Of a stretch of DNA of 64,000 nucleotides, positions 24,829 to 34,978 are shown one piece after another (position 1 is the first letter of the stretch; the number at the start of each line of letters is the position of its first letter). This stretch comes from Dimorphilus gyrociliatus (Eukaryota; Annelida; Polychaeta; Dinophilidae), in contig CAJFCJ010000012.1 of assembly GCA_904063045.1 (NCBI GenBank), positions 1,612,001 through 1,676,000 of the forward strand. The letters run 5' to 3'. The notes under the pieces are model-generated. The model did no database searches. It was not told the origin of the DNA and was given only the letters and a program-made list of their open reading frames with translations. A program made the position numbers and the translations under genes.

Positions 24829-24924
24829 TTGCAGTCATTGCACTTTCTATTGGCGTTGAGTAGTGTAGCAGGAGGCGGGAAGAAAATGAATTGGCCAAGT
24901 TACCATAGCGACGTTAAACCAATT
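24829..24924. promoter_or_regulatory. Cluster of four CCAAT/ATTGG boxes with RFX X-box-like site
   Basis: ATTGG occurs near 24829, 24850 and 24890, and CCAAT near 24918, all within about 95 bp. Between the last two lies GTTACCATAGCGAC (24899-24912), which on the other strand fits the RFX X-box consensus with one mismatch. NF-Y and RFX sites next to each other are a known promoter arrangement. Confidence 0.45.
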
Positions 24925-25215
24925 GAGAACGCTGGGCGTCGAGTAGTGCAGTGCGCGGCGGTTTAGTCTCAACTAATGACTCGCTTTACTGTGTTAGGCC
25001 CGCGGCGTTTCTCCACTGACCGTCTATCGCGTTTTTTTTTTAGCAGTGGCACGTCTACATAATTCATCATTGCCACATCTATGCACAAATCACTTCCTCG
25101 TTCAGTTCAGTCACGTTCGGTACTTCTCTAAGCGACGCGAATTTAATGAATAATTGTTGTTTTAATACACCAGATGGCGCTTTATTGATTTAGAAAATCG
25201 AAATAGCTACAACTT

Positions 25216-25701
25216 CTAAGGTTTTAGTAAGCCTAATAAAACTGCATCGGCTTCAAGAAGGGTAATGTCTCTAGCAGCTCCCATAAAATAATTAGACAAT
25301 TCTAAATCTCTCAGTCGAAGACGAACTCTAGCTCCTCGTACGTATTCAGCTGATTTGGCTCTAGGCCTTTTGCAGACACAATAGAATTTTCCACCGAAAT
25401 CTATATATAAATCATCTTGGACTACCTCCACAATTTTTCCGTTAACAATCCTGCCATCAGGATCTCCTATTTGAAGATATTTTGATTCACGTAATAGTTT
25501 AGAAAAAGAGTCTGAATTTTTAAGAGAGTGTTGTTCTTTGGTTTCTACTTTATCCAAAACATTTATAACCTTCTCTACGGTTGACGATTTCTCTGTTTCA
25601 GTGGTTTTTTGAGTTGTACAATAGGGATGATTAATTCCGAGAGAATAAACGTACTTCACACCAACACGTGCCGCTTGTTGATATCGCAAGAGCGCAGCCA
25701 T
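25216..25701 (-). CDS. MRPS28: Mitochondrial small ribosomal subunit protein bS1m/MRPS28
   Basis: MRPS28 is a component of the mitochondrial small ribosomal subunit. It is a single exon of 161 residues. The ATG at 25701 starts [18 protein letters not shown], a basic and hydrophobic mitochondrial presequence; the open frame continues upstream only through non-ATG codons. The C-terminal two-thirds matches the family: [77 protein letters not shown]. The sequence AAAAATGGCTGC around the start resembles a YY1 site overlapping the start codon, common in nuclear genes for mitochondrial proteins. It is divergent from the A20/AN1 gene. Confidence 0.95.
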   Translation of the reverse strand: MAALLRYQQAARVGVKYVYSLGINHPYCTTQKTTETEKSSTVEKVINVLDKVETKEQHSLKNSDSFSKLLRESKYLQIGDPDGRIVNGKIVEVVQDDLYIDFGGKFYCVCKRPRAKSAEYVRGARVRLRLRDLELSNYFMGAARDITLLEADAVLLGLLKP

Positions 25702-26357
25702 TTTTTCAGATATCACTAAATCTCCTGCTAGGCAACTGGTAGTCAGTACATTTAATTTATGAAAAATCCTAAATTGTGACTAGAGATTAAAGTTGTATCA
25801 TATTCAATGTAAATATAATAAATAAGTACCTTTCATTTAAAAAAAACTAGACAAGAAAGTAAAATTTCAGTAAAAATCTTGTAATATTCCATTTCATAAA
25901 AAGATGTACATCTTTTAGTATATCCATTAAGGAAAGCAGTGGTATTTTTAAACAACACTGCTAAGAGAATTACACAGCATTATTATAGTAGTCTACTTCT
26001 CATTTCATAATATTTCATAACAAAACGGTCCGCAAGTGACGATTGGAATTTAGTGATTCCCTTAGAAAGGAGAATCACCTTTCTGACGTAAGATTGGGGT
26101 CAACCAATAACTAACTAGAATTTCTATCACGTGACCTCTAATGTAAGTGTGTTGTGTTTTGCAAACCAGCTAGACAGTGTATTTGGTTAAAAACAGAATT
26201 GTTGTGTTGTATTTTAATCTTTTATTTTTTTTGCTCAAACTGAATTATACCAATCTTTTAAACCAATAAATTGTAGTGAAATCAAGGTAATTTACTCAGA
26301 ATAATTTTCGCAAGTCATTTTGCTTATATCGTCAATTAATTCTCAGAGAAAGTTAAT
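25702..26357. promoter_or_regulatory. Divergent promoter region between MRPS28 and the A20/AN1 gene
   Basis: 656 bp between opposite start codons. A CCAAT box lies near 26104 and an E-box palindrome TCACGTGA at 26127-26134, both about 230-250 bp upstream of the plus-strand start. The rest is AT-rich with no gene seen. Confidence 0.45.
26127..26134. promoter_or_regulatory. TCACGTGA E-box palindrome
   Basis: Perfect 8-bp palindrome matching the USF/MITF/TFEB-type E-box, placed in a divergent promoter. Confidence 0.45.
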
Positions 26358-26877
26358 ATGGAATCAACGTCCAATCAAACTGCGCCGAAATTATGTGTAA
26401 TGGGTTGTGGCTTTTACGGCTCGTCCACGATGGAGGGAATGTGTTCTAGATGTTACAAAGATCTTAGCAAGCAGCCTCAGGCCAGTAAAGGTTTGTAGAC
26501 AAATGTAATTTTTTTTACCCTGATATTTATTGGACTATTTGTACCACAATAAAGAGTCTTCGGTTGGACAAGACGCTTCAGACTTAGTTGAAAAGCTGAC
26601 TGTATCGCCCAAAGAACCAGAGTGTGCAGAAGAGGTCGAGGAGTCAATGACAGTTGAAAAGAAAGAAGACACGAAAAAAAAACGTAGTAACCGCTGTAAA
26701 GAATGTAGAAAGAAAGTAGGGCTAACTGGATTTAGCTGCAGATGCGGTGGTCTATACTGCAGTTTACACCGTTACTCGAATGAACACGCCTGCACATATG
26801 ATTATAAAGAATCAGGTGCTGAAGAAATCCGAAAAGCTAATCCGGTTGTCGAAGCCAAGAAAATAATAAAAATTTGA
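26358..26877 (+). CDS. ZFAND5/6: A20/AN1 zinc-finger protein, ZFAND5/6 type
   Basis: ZFAND5 and ZFAND6 are cytosolic ubiquitin-binding, stress-linked proteins. Exons 26358-26490 and 26555-26877 (64-nt intron) encode 151 residues. The A20 finger at residues about 11-36 has [11 protein letters not shown] ... MCSRCYKD. An acidic/Lys linker follows, then the AN1 finger at about 93-131 ([39 protein letters not shown]). The ending [16 protein letters not shown] matches human ZFAND6 closely. The protein is shorter than human (about 208 residues) because the linker is compact. The splice restores the codon for Glu between ASK and SSVG. Confidence 0.95.
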
Positions 26878-28681
26878 AACGAACGACCTTTTACCTCTTC
26901 CACATGGCATTATACAGACCTATTCATTTTACATAATAAATTCTACCAGTTCTTGTTTCTTTTGTTTACTTCACTATACAATTTCATCCAGAACAATCGT
27001 AAATAACCTTGCGCAAAAATAATACTAAGGTGTACTGACGTCAAAACACCTGACTCATCGCTTAGTCACTATATACTGACAATACTATTTTTTGTTATCG
27101 TTTTTTATTTATTGGTAATATTTATGGAAAAAAAAACAACTCTGTAATAAATATACACTTTCATAATCTATTACACGCTTAATCGATCAATTTTAACCAT
27201 AGTATGACTATATTTTATGAATTGTTTTTAAGTTGTACTATAACCTCTTATTTTCTACTTTGGCATAGGAAAGTAGAAAAAGGGACTACAAACCAGTTTA
27301 ATATTGTGTGGTTAAAGCTAAAAATAGGAAGCAATAGAATTGACAGTCACGTTAACTCTGCCCGGCTTTAAATGCTGACTTACTTCAGATTATCCGAGGT
27401 AAGTGACGTTTTTGCTCAGCAGAATTCATTACATCGTTATTTTTGGCTTTGGCCAACAACGCTTACGGCTAGTTCAATTTTGCACTACCCCCTTTACCTG
27501 ACATTTATGCACCTTTCACATAGCAGTAAAAATGACATTAAAATAGATTAAAATATATGTCCGAACTATAAACAAGGAAACCATCTTAACTCGTGTGCTG
27601 TCATCCAGTTTTGTTTATTCTATTATGATCACGAAGCGATTACCTCATCAAATATCATCTAAGTTCAGTACAGGCTAAACAAATAACTGGTAATGTTTGC
27701 TATCGTTGTTGCACCGACAGTAAAAAAAAAAGAAAAAAAGGCGAGAGTATTGTGAGAATAACACTACTAATTCAATAATTGAAAACATTCTATTTGCCTT
27801 TCGAAACCATGTTCCATTTTGTTATTAAAACGTTTTCTTCCAACTCGCCAAAGTTCGAATTGTCTTTCGCTAAATTCTTTTAAACATACTAACAAATAAA
27901 CATAGTTTACATAGTATTCACAATTGATACATAGTATCTATTTATATATTATTATGATCTAGATAAAATAGAATTAACGTCACTTTTATTATGACGTTCA
28001 ATTTTATTAGGTTCATACTATATATAGTAGTTTTTATTTGAACATGTAAACAGTACGACAAATAAATACCATATAATGTGTATGAAGAATTAGGACAGCC
28101 TATTTAGTTGGATTTTACGGCGACTCAAACCTAAGAGGATTACTAAAGCTTGCTAAAACTGCAAGATATGACAAAAGCAGTATAAAACATACAGTAGCAT
28201 ACTTTCGTCAATTTTTTTATCAAAATGTCCACCAGGTGGAGGTAGCTCTTAAACTATTAGCGACATCTACATGCCCGTTTTTATAGGCATTTCTTCGAAA
28301 GTAACTTATCTTAATTTGATGTGATCTGTTGATATAGGGAAAGTGTGAAATTTTCCGTGATTAATAAGATTAGATTGTTAAACAGAAGGAGAAATGTATA
28401 TACTTTAAAGATGCTTTTCAAAAGTTGAAAGTTTTCCTCAACTAAACAACCAGTATTAAATATGGGCGATTTTATTCAGCATTCCAAGGTACTCTCTAAA
28501 ATATCTATAGGTTAAGAAAAAAGTATAAAACGGGGCAATTTAAAAAAAAGAAATTAACAAAAGTATCAACAACAACAACAGTCGATTGTCTCTGAGATTG
28601 TCAAAGGCATTTGGATAAGTCTTCCTAGAAATGAAAAGATAGGGACGATTAACTACGATAATCATTTCTTTCTACTGCAAT
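26878..28681. other. Intergenic, no gene seen
   Basis: 1.8 kb between the convergent A20/AN1 gene and ATP1A, presumably containing both 3' UTRs. A TGACGTCA site at 27036-27043 and an AP-1 type TGACTCA at 27051-27057 lie close together. A short CAA repeat lies near 28568-28581. No coding or RNA gene was recognised. Confidence 0.4.
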
Positions 28682-31600
28682 CTAATAATACGATTCAAAC
28701 TCTATCCAGCCTCTTGGATATTTTCTTAGTAGGTATTTACGAACTTCATCGTAGACAAAAATTAGCAGGGAAAAGGGTATAGGAGGTATCCACCAGGTCC
28801 ATCTTAGCGGATACATTCTTAATCCTTTATCTAAGCCTGGGCAATAAGCCAAAAATGCCGCTAAGGCCGTCTCGAAGAACAATCCGAATGTTAAGTGATT
28901 GTTAAACATTCCTTGATGAATTATTGAATTTCTTCTAGTCTTACAGATACATAAATCGGCCCATTGTACGATTACAATGGAAACAAAGAATGCAGTGTGA
29001 CAGGTATATTCGGCTACTTTTCTCTGGGCGTACGTCCACTGCTGCCCGTAAGAGTCTTCTAAATTGCTTATGCTTTTCGAATCCCATTCTCTGCGAATAC
29101 CAACTAAACGACTTGGCCAAAAACCCAATTCTGAAAAGATGACAAAATAAACGAAAAAACCAGCAGAGGCTTGCATCATTCCAATTTGACCGTATGCCAT
29201 ACTAATGAGCCTGTAATTGACGAGTTTGTCGTGAATTGGATCGCGGGGTTTTCTTTTCATTATGTCTGACTCAGCTTGTTCATATGCCAAAGAGATCGCC
29301 GGTACCAAATCAGTTCCAAGGTCTATACAAAGGATAGTAATTGTTCCAAGGGGTAATGGTATATCTAAGCATATGAACATTAGGAAAGGCGATATTTCCG
29401 GAATGTTTGATGTTAGTGTGTAAGCTATACTCTTTTTCAAATTGTCGAAAATTAAGCGTCCCTCCTCTACGCCCGTGACGATTGACGCAAAGTTGTCATC
29501 CAACAGAATCATATCAGCAGCCTGCTTTGAAACGTCCGAACCTGCAATTCCCATGGCAACACCAATATCTGCTTTCTTGAGGGCAGGAGAATCATTAACG
29601 CCATCCCCGGTTACAGCCACTATTTGACCTTGCCTTTGACAACCTTCGACTATAATAAGCTTTTGTTGAGGTGAGGTCCGAGCAAAAACAATTTCCGAAT
29701 GATTTCGTAGAATATCGTCAATTTGCGCCGGGACCATGTCTCTCAAATCCGATCCATGAACAACACATGCCTCTGCATCTCTTGGATTAACGTCACTAAT
29801 TGATACATTTAGTCTTTGCGCAATGTCTTCAACAGTTTCCTTTCCTTCCGAAATGATACCCACTCCTTTCGCAATAGCCTTGGCTGTAATTGGGTGATCT
29901 CCAGTTACCATAATGACTTTAATACCAGCCGACCGACATTTCGCAACAGCGTCAGGTACAGCGGCTCTAGGTGGATCAATCATAGACATAAGACCAACGA
30001 ATCTTAAACCTGTAAGCGTAAAATTCTCTGGTTCAGTATCGAATTTAAAATCTGGTGGGAATTGGTCTCCCGGCAAGAAATAATCGCAAAAACCCAAAAC
30101 CCTTTCCCCTAAACCCCCTAATTCTAAGTAGGCTTGGTTGAAAGCCTCTCTCCACTCATCTGATAAAGGTTTCTCCTCGTTGTGCACTAAAATTGAGGTG
30201 CACCTATCGAGAATTCTTTCAGGGGCACCTTTCATCACCAGCAGGTAACGAGAGTCATCCTTGTTGTCAGTTTCATGAATGGAAACCTGATATTTATTTG
30301 TAGAATTAAAAGGAATTTCGCAGATTTTTCTATTCCTTTCTCTAAACTCTGTTACATTTCCAATTGACAATTCAACACACTTTAAAAGGGCCGATTCAGA
30401 AGCATCTCCATTACAGTCCCTCTTCAAGACGGGAATACCTCCCTGACCAGATTTAAATTCAGCCCTATTACACAACATAGCAATTCTAGCTAAAGCCATC
30501 CAAGTAGGAGAGTCCTTATCATAAGTTGCATTAGTTTGTTCTTCCGACGTATCTGATTCATAGATTCTATTATCAAACCACATATGAGCGACAGTCATTC
30601 GATTTTGGGTCAATGTGCCTGTTTTGTCTGAGCAGATGGTTGATGTTGAACCAAGAGTTTCAACAGCTTCTAAATTTTTCACCAAGCAATTCTTGCTAGC
30701 CATTCTCTTGGCTGTCAGAGTTAGACAGACCGTAACAGTAGCTAGTAAACCTTCAGGAACGTTAGCTACGATGATACCAATAAGAAATATAACAGCTTCT
30801 AACCAGTCATAGCCAAGTATAAAAGCAATTACAAAGAATGAAATTCCCAGGAACACTGCAACAGCAGTTATAATGTGTATAAAATGGGTAATTTCCTTTG
30901 CAATCGGAGTCTCTCCCATTTCCAAGCCAGATGCCAGATTTGCTATTCTTCCCATAACTGTTTTATCGCCAGTTTGAACTATGACACCTTGAGCTGTTCC
31001 CTCTACAGCATTAGTTGAAAAGAAAGCCAAATTCCTTGTTTCGAGAGGATTTTCACTTGTACAATCGGCTCCACGAGATTGAGGTTCAGACTCTCCTGTT
31101 AGAGAAGAGTTGTCGACTTTAAAACCGTGAGAACTGACAATTCGAATATCAGCTGGTACGCGATCTCCGAATTTTACTTCAATTAGATCTCCAAGAACCA
31201 GCTCTTCGGCGTGAACCGTAAGCTTTTCACCATTTCTGATAACGATTGCGTATTGAGGTACCAAATTTTTAAATGAATCCATAATCCTTGATGATTTTGC
31301 CTCTTGATAATATGAAAAGCATCCAGTAACAACAACAACAGCCGTTAGAACAATTCCAAGGTATAAATTATCTCCTGGAGGATCTTCATCAGTAGAAGCC
31401 AGAATGGAATAGGCAACAAAGCAAAGAATAGCTCCGATCCAAAGAAGCATTGAGAAACCACCAAACATTTTTTTACAAAACTTGACCCATTCAGGAGTAG
31501 TTTTTGGAGGAGTTAGCTCATTGGGTCCATCCCTTTCCAGAATTTCTTTTGCTTTTTCAGGTTTCATACCCTATTAAGGTAATTAGGTAGTCTACGCTAT

Positions 31601-32253
31601 GTGTTGTATAGAACAACTTGATAAAAAGCAACTTACAGTTTTAGGATCAGTTCCATATCTTTCAAAAAGTTCTTCTAATGGAATTTGGTGTTCATCCTTT
31701 AATAAGAAAAGAAAGTGTAAGAATTTTTATTTTCTAGATAGAAGCACTTGCCATTTCCAATTCTTGCTTTAAATCATCTAAATCTTCCTTCCTTTTTTGT
31801 TTCTTCTTCTTGCCTCTACCCTTTTTCTCAATATCATTCTCCGGCAGATCTTGGACATCATCCTGGTTTTCCGCCAGTTTTTCATCCTAAAAAAGTAATA
31901 TTAATAATGTTGTGATTTCTATTCTTAAATTAGAATAGTCAGCTGATATAATTTATGAATATTGAATAGAAAGAAGAATGGAAAAATGTTGATAATTTTA
32001 CGAGTCGAAGTTTTTATGTATATAATATGTAAGTATATTCAATATGTACCTTCCGATAATGATTTCACTTTCTTACAAGAGTCATTTCTTGCGAAATGCA
32101 GAATGCATTATAAGTTTAATTAACAACATATGAACCGGCATATTCTTTACTTTTACCTATCTTATCACTATAGACTATCACCATGCGTGTGATAAGATAT
32201 TGATAAATTTTTATCGTCACCTCTTTTCCCTTGGCTATTTCCACAGACGCCAT
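28682..32253 (-). CDS. ATP1A: Na+/K+-transporting ATPase alpha subunit
   Basis: This is the catalytic subunit of the plasma-membrane sodium pump, a P-type ATPase with ten membrane spans. Exons 32253-32221, 31886-31752, 31696-31637 and 31570-28682 encode 1038 residues, close to the 1023 of human ATP1A1. The phosphorylation motif [11 protein letters not shown] holds the catalytic Asp. TGES appears as [11 protein letters not shown], the hinge as [19 protein letters not shown] and [20 protein letters not shown], and the C-terminus ends ESYY as in animals (human ETYY). The Lys-rich N-terminus ([20 protein letters not shown]) is typical. The second intron starts with GC, not GT (31751-31697). In the M1-M2 loop, the residue matching Gln111 of the mature mammalian pump is Leu (residue 133 here), while Asn122 is kept. 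Confidence 0.98.
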
Positions 32254-33640
32254 TTTGAAATCGCAATGTCTTGGACTGCAACGCTTTTAGAAAGAGTAGC
32301 GGACGTGACGCTATAAATGGCCGTTTTTTAATATTCAAATAGGACGTCATTTTTCTTTTCTGTAATGATAAGCAGTGAGTTCGGAAAGGGTCATTTGAAT
32401 GACATTCTTATATCATTTCCGTCTGGAAATTTGAATAAGGGAGTTTTATTTCCCAGTCAGATTTGAGCCGACAATTAATTAATGAAGTCTAAAAGAATAA
32501 AATAATTGACCCAATACAATAAATTGACGAATTAAAACGATTTCAATTTACTTAGAAAAGAAAAATTACCCTTTTTAAGAAGTAATTAAATGATGATGAA
32601 GATATACCGAGCAATTTAAAATTTGGCAATTAAGCCAGCTAATTATAAGTTTCTTTTTTTAGCATTAATTTCCTTTTCTATCATTTAAAGTAGAAGGAAT
32701 GAACATAAATGAATTTAGTGGTTGAATAGGACAAATTTAATATTAATAAAAAGTATATAGTATACAGGAGGTTTGTAAATAATATAGAGGTTATATGAAA
32801 TATTTTCTATTTAAATTTACATCAAATATAGACATATGTAAAGTTTTTCTATTGAACATTTATTCTCTTTTATCGAATTGTTCTTAAAACATTTCCTCTC
32901 AACAATTTATCATAAAATTCTATAGATGTTTGATAAAGTAATATAGTATTTACATATCGATACTCTCATCTTATGTTATTTACTTTGTACATAAAAATGC
33001 TTGCATAGTCTATTTACAGCAATTAGCAAAATCTAATCGAAAAGAAAAGAAAAACCGCCTTTTATATTAATCAGTGTTTCGGTAGTGTTTTAGATCTTAA
33101 GATACTACATAAAAATAAAGGGGAGTCTAATTAGACGCTTTTGCTTTTCTCTGCTTTTTCATTAATGTTTCTTACGAGAAACCTTCTAAGAGTAAAGACT
33201 ATTCCCCGTTCGTAAAAAGGCCTAATAATTAATAAATTCAAAGGAACAATTTTAGCGCTGTGAGGATAAAAACGTTCTCTGTCCGATGAATAGAAAATAT
33301 TTTAGATGGGTTTTCTGAGTGCAAAACGCTGATAAAGAGGGAAAAATTGAGGGAAACTTGTTAGATCGATAAGGACTTTGCCTAGAGAATAGTTTGTTCC
33401 GATGACACCTTCTATAAGGTCGACTGAATAAAAGGTTCTATTTTATCCTTAGCATACTTCTTATCCGTGAAAATCAAGGTCAGCTGAGACGTTTTCATCG
33501 GCTAAATTTGTTTTATTTTTTTGAGAAGAAAAGCAGAAATAGACAAAAAAAACCTTTTCGTCTATACTGAAAACATTTTTGTCTGTTCTAATGTTTTACC
33601 TAGGCCTACAAGAGGCATAAAAAAGGTAAAAAACATTGCT
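32254..33640. other. Intergenic, AT-rich, no gene seen
   Basis: 1.4 kb upstream of ATP1A and downstream of an orphan gene. It probably holds the ATP1A promoter in its left part. The start region of ATP1A reads AAAATGGCGTC, YY1-like. No other motif or gene was recognised. Confidence 0.35.
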
Positions 33641-34630
33641 TTATACTATTTTACAGTGTACTATGAGACCGCAGCATTTTTTAGTTATTTTTTCGATTGA
33701 TTCACCAATATTCCGTTTTATTTGATTCCTCATCATTTTATCATTAGCTCTTTGTAATTTGTCCATAGTTATCGGTCCCGCTTCCCAATATAAAGGAAAT
33801 TGTAGTTGGTAAATTTTGGTGGGATAAGCGTCCTTTCTTCTCTTTCCGTGGGCGTTTCCTTGTATTGATAGCTTATCGAGCACAGTTTCCTCAATTCTAT
33901 TTACTATTAAAGTTAGCATGGAGGTGGGAGATCTATAAAGTTGATCATTGTGTTGGAAATGAAAAGATTTGCCTACCGGTAACGAAAATCTTTGTAGGGA
34001 AGTTTCCAAGTCTTCAATACCCTTTATGAAATTATCAATAAGATCCTTAGTTCTTAGACAATTGTTAATACATTCAAACGATGTTGGAATGATGAAATTC
34101 TGCTCTCCTCCTGTAAGGAATCGAAGTAAGCAACCGTATTCGCGTGTAAGAAATGGTTTTTCGTAATCCCTAATCGGTTCAATGACCTTTATATTTCTTT
34201 TCCTATCTAAACAACGAAGAATCTCTTCACACATTACCAAAACTAACCTACGAAGAGGTTGCATTACAGAATAATCCTCGGTAGACGGTATCTCATTGGC
34301 AATTAAAGCCAAGCATTTAACAAGAATAACGCCGTTCAACCTATTCGATTTTGTCGTCCTGAGGCGTTCCTCGACGCTCTCGGTTAAGAAAATCATTTTA
34401 CGAACGGCCTTGAGGCAAGTTACTATTCTGTCGGCACTTTCGAGCAATTGGTTTTGAAAGATAGTTCTATGCTTAAACCTTTCGTCGGTTCGTTCGTCAG
34501 CCCTGTTGGTATGTGAACCAATTTTGTTTCTTGTTTTGGTCCATCTAACACTCCCATTATATATTGGTGAAAATTTGTTTTTATTTAAGCCTGTCTGCTT
34601 TACTAGGTTCTTTTTAGTATTATTTTTCAT
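33641..34630 (-). CDS. Intronless orphan protein, 329 residues
   Basis: I do not recognise this protein. A single open frame runs from the ATG at 34630 to the stop at 33641. It is strongly basic at the N-terminus (KNNTKKNLVKQ, many Lys, Arg, Asn) and Arg/Lys-rich throughout. Residues about 60-220 alternate hydrophobic and charged positions as in an all-helical domain (LLESADRIVTCLKAVRKMI, LRRLVLVMCEEILRCL, ECINNCLRTKDLIDNFI). No signal peptide, membrane span or known motif was seen. The length of the open frame in AT-rich DNA makes it a credible gene, but there is no homology support. It could be a fast-evolving or retroposed gene. Confidence 0.5.
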   Translation of the reverse strand: MKNNTKKNLVKQTGLNKNKFSPIYNGSVRWTKTRNKIGSHTNRADERTDERFKHRTIFQNQLLESADRIVTCLKAVRKMIFLTESVEERLRTTKSNRLNGVILVKCLALIANEIPSTEDYSVMQPLRRLVLVMCEEILRCLDRKRNIKVIEPIRDYEKPFLTREYGCLLRFLTGGEQNFIIPTSFECINNCLRTKDLIDNFIKGIEDLETSLQRFSLPVGKSFHFQHNDQLYRSPTSMLTLIVNRIEETVLDKLSIQGNAHGKRRKDAYPTKIYQLQFPLYWEAGPITMDKLQRANDKMMRNQIKRNIGESIEKITKKCCGLIVHCKIV

Positions 34631-34978
34631 TTTTAATAGTCTATAACCGTTATCGGCAGCTGTATATATAAATGTGAATAGTTATTACGCAATTGTCTTC
34701 TATCTGGTTGTGTTTCAGCTAGTTTGCTAAAAAAAAAAGGAGAAACTTTGTCTTTTTATATTTTAACTGTAAGTAATTTTGTTATTTGAAATGGAAAAGA
34801 TAACATTGTACGCTATTTTTCACTTATTACTCGTAGGCCTATTAGAATCTTAATAAAATACTGCACTGTATTTATTTAGATTTTTCTATTTTACTGTACA
34901 ACTTATTTAGATGATCTCAGCCTATTTACAAGTTTAAATACATTTGGCATTAAGAAGGTCTTAAAAAGGAAAACAAAA

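Larger units (their letters stand above)
23381..25215. promoter_or_regulatory. GC-rich intergenic zone with promoter-like motifs upstream of ATF6
   Basis: This 1.8 kb lies upstream of ATF6 and downstream of MRPS28. It is richer in GC and CpG than the rest of the window and has no convincing ORF. Reading on the minus strand, CCAAT boxes near 24918, 24890, 24850 and 24829 are followed by TATATAAT at about 24746-24738, the order expected for a promoter firing toward ATF6. An RFX X-box-like motif lies at 24899-24912, a perfect 16-bp palindrome at 24541-24556, and a cAMP-response-type palindrome at 24132-24141. A long 5' UTR or 5' UTR intron for ATF6 is the simplest explanation. Confidence 0.5.

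Noticed and set aside
27386-27404. TTCAG followed by 10 nt and GTAAGT, looking like a 10-nt microexon
   Set aside because: Splice-like strings are frequent by chance and no flanking coding exons exist in this spacer.
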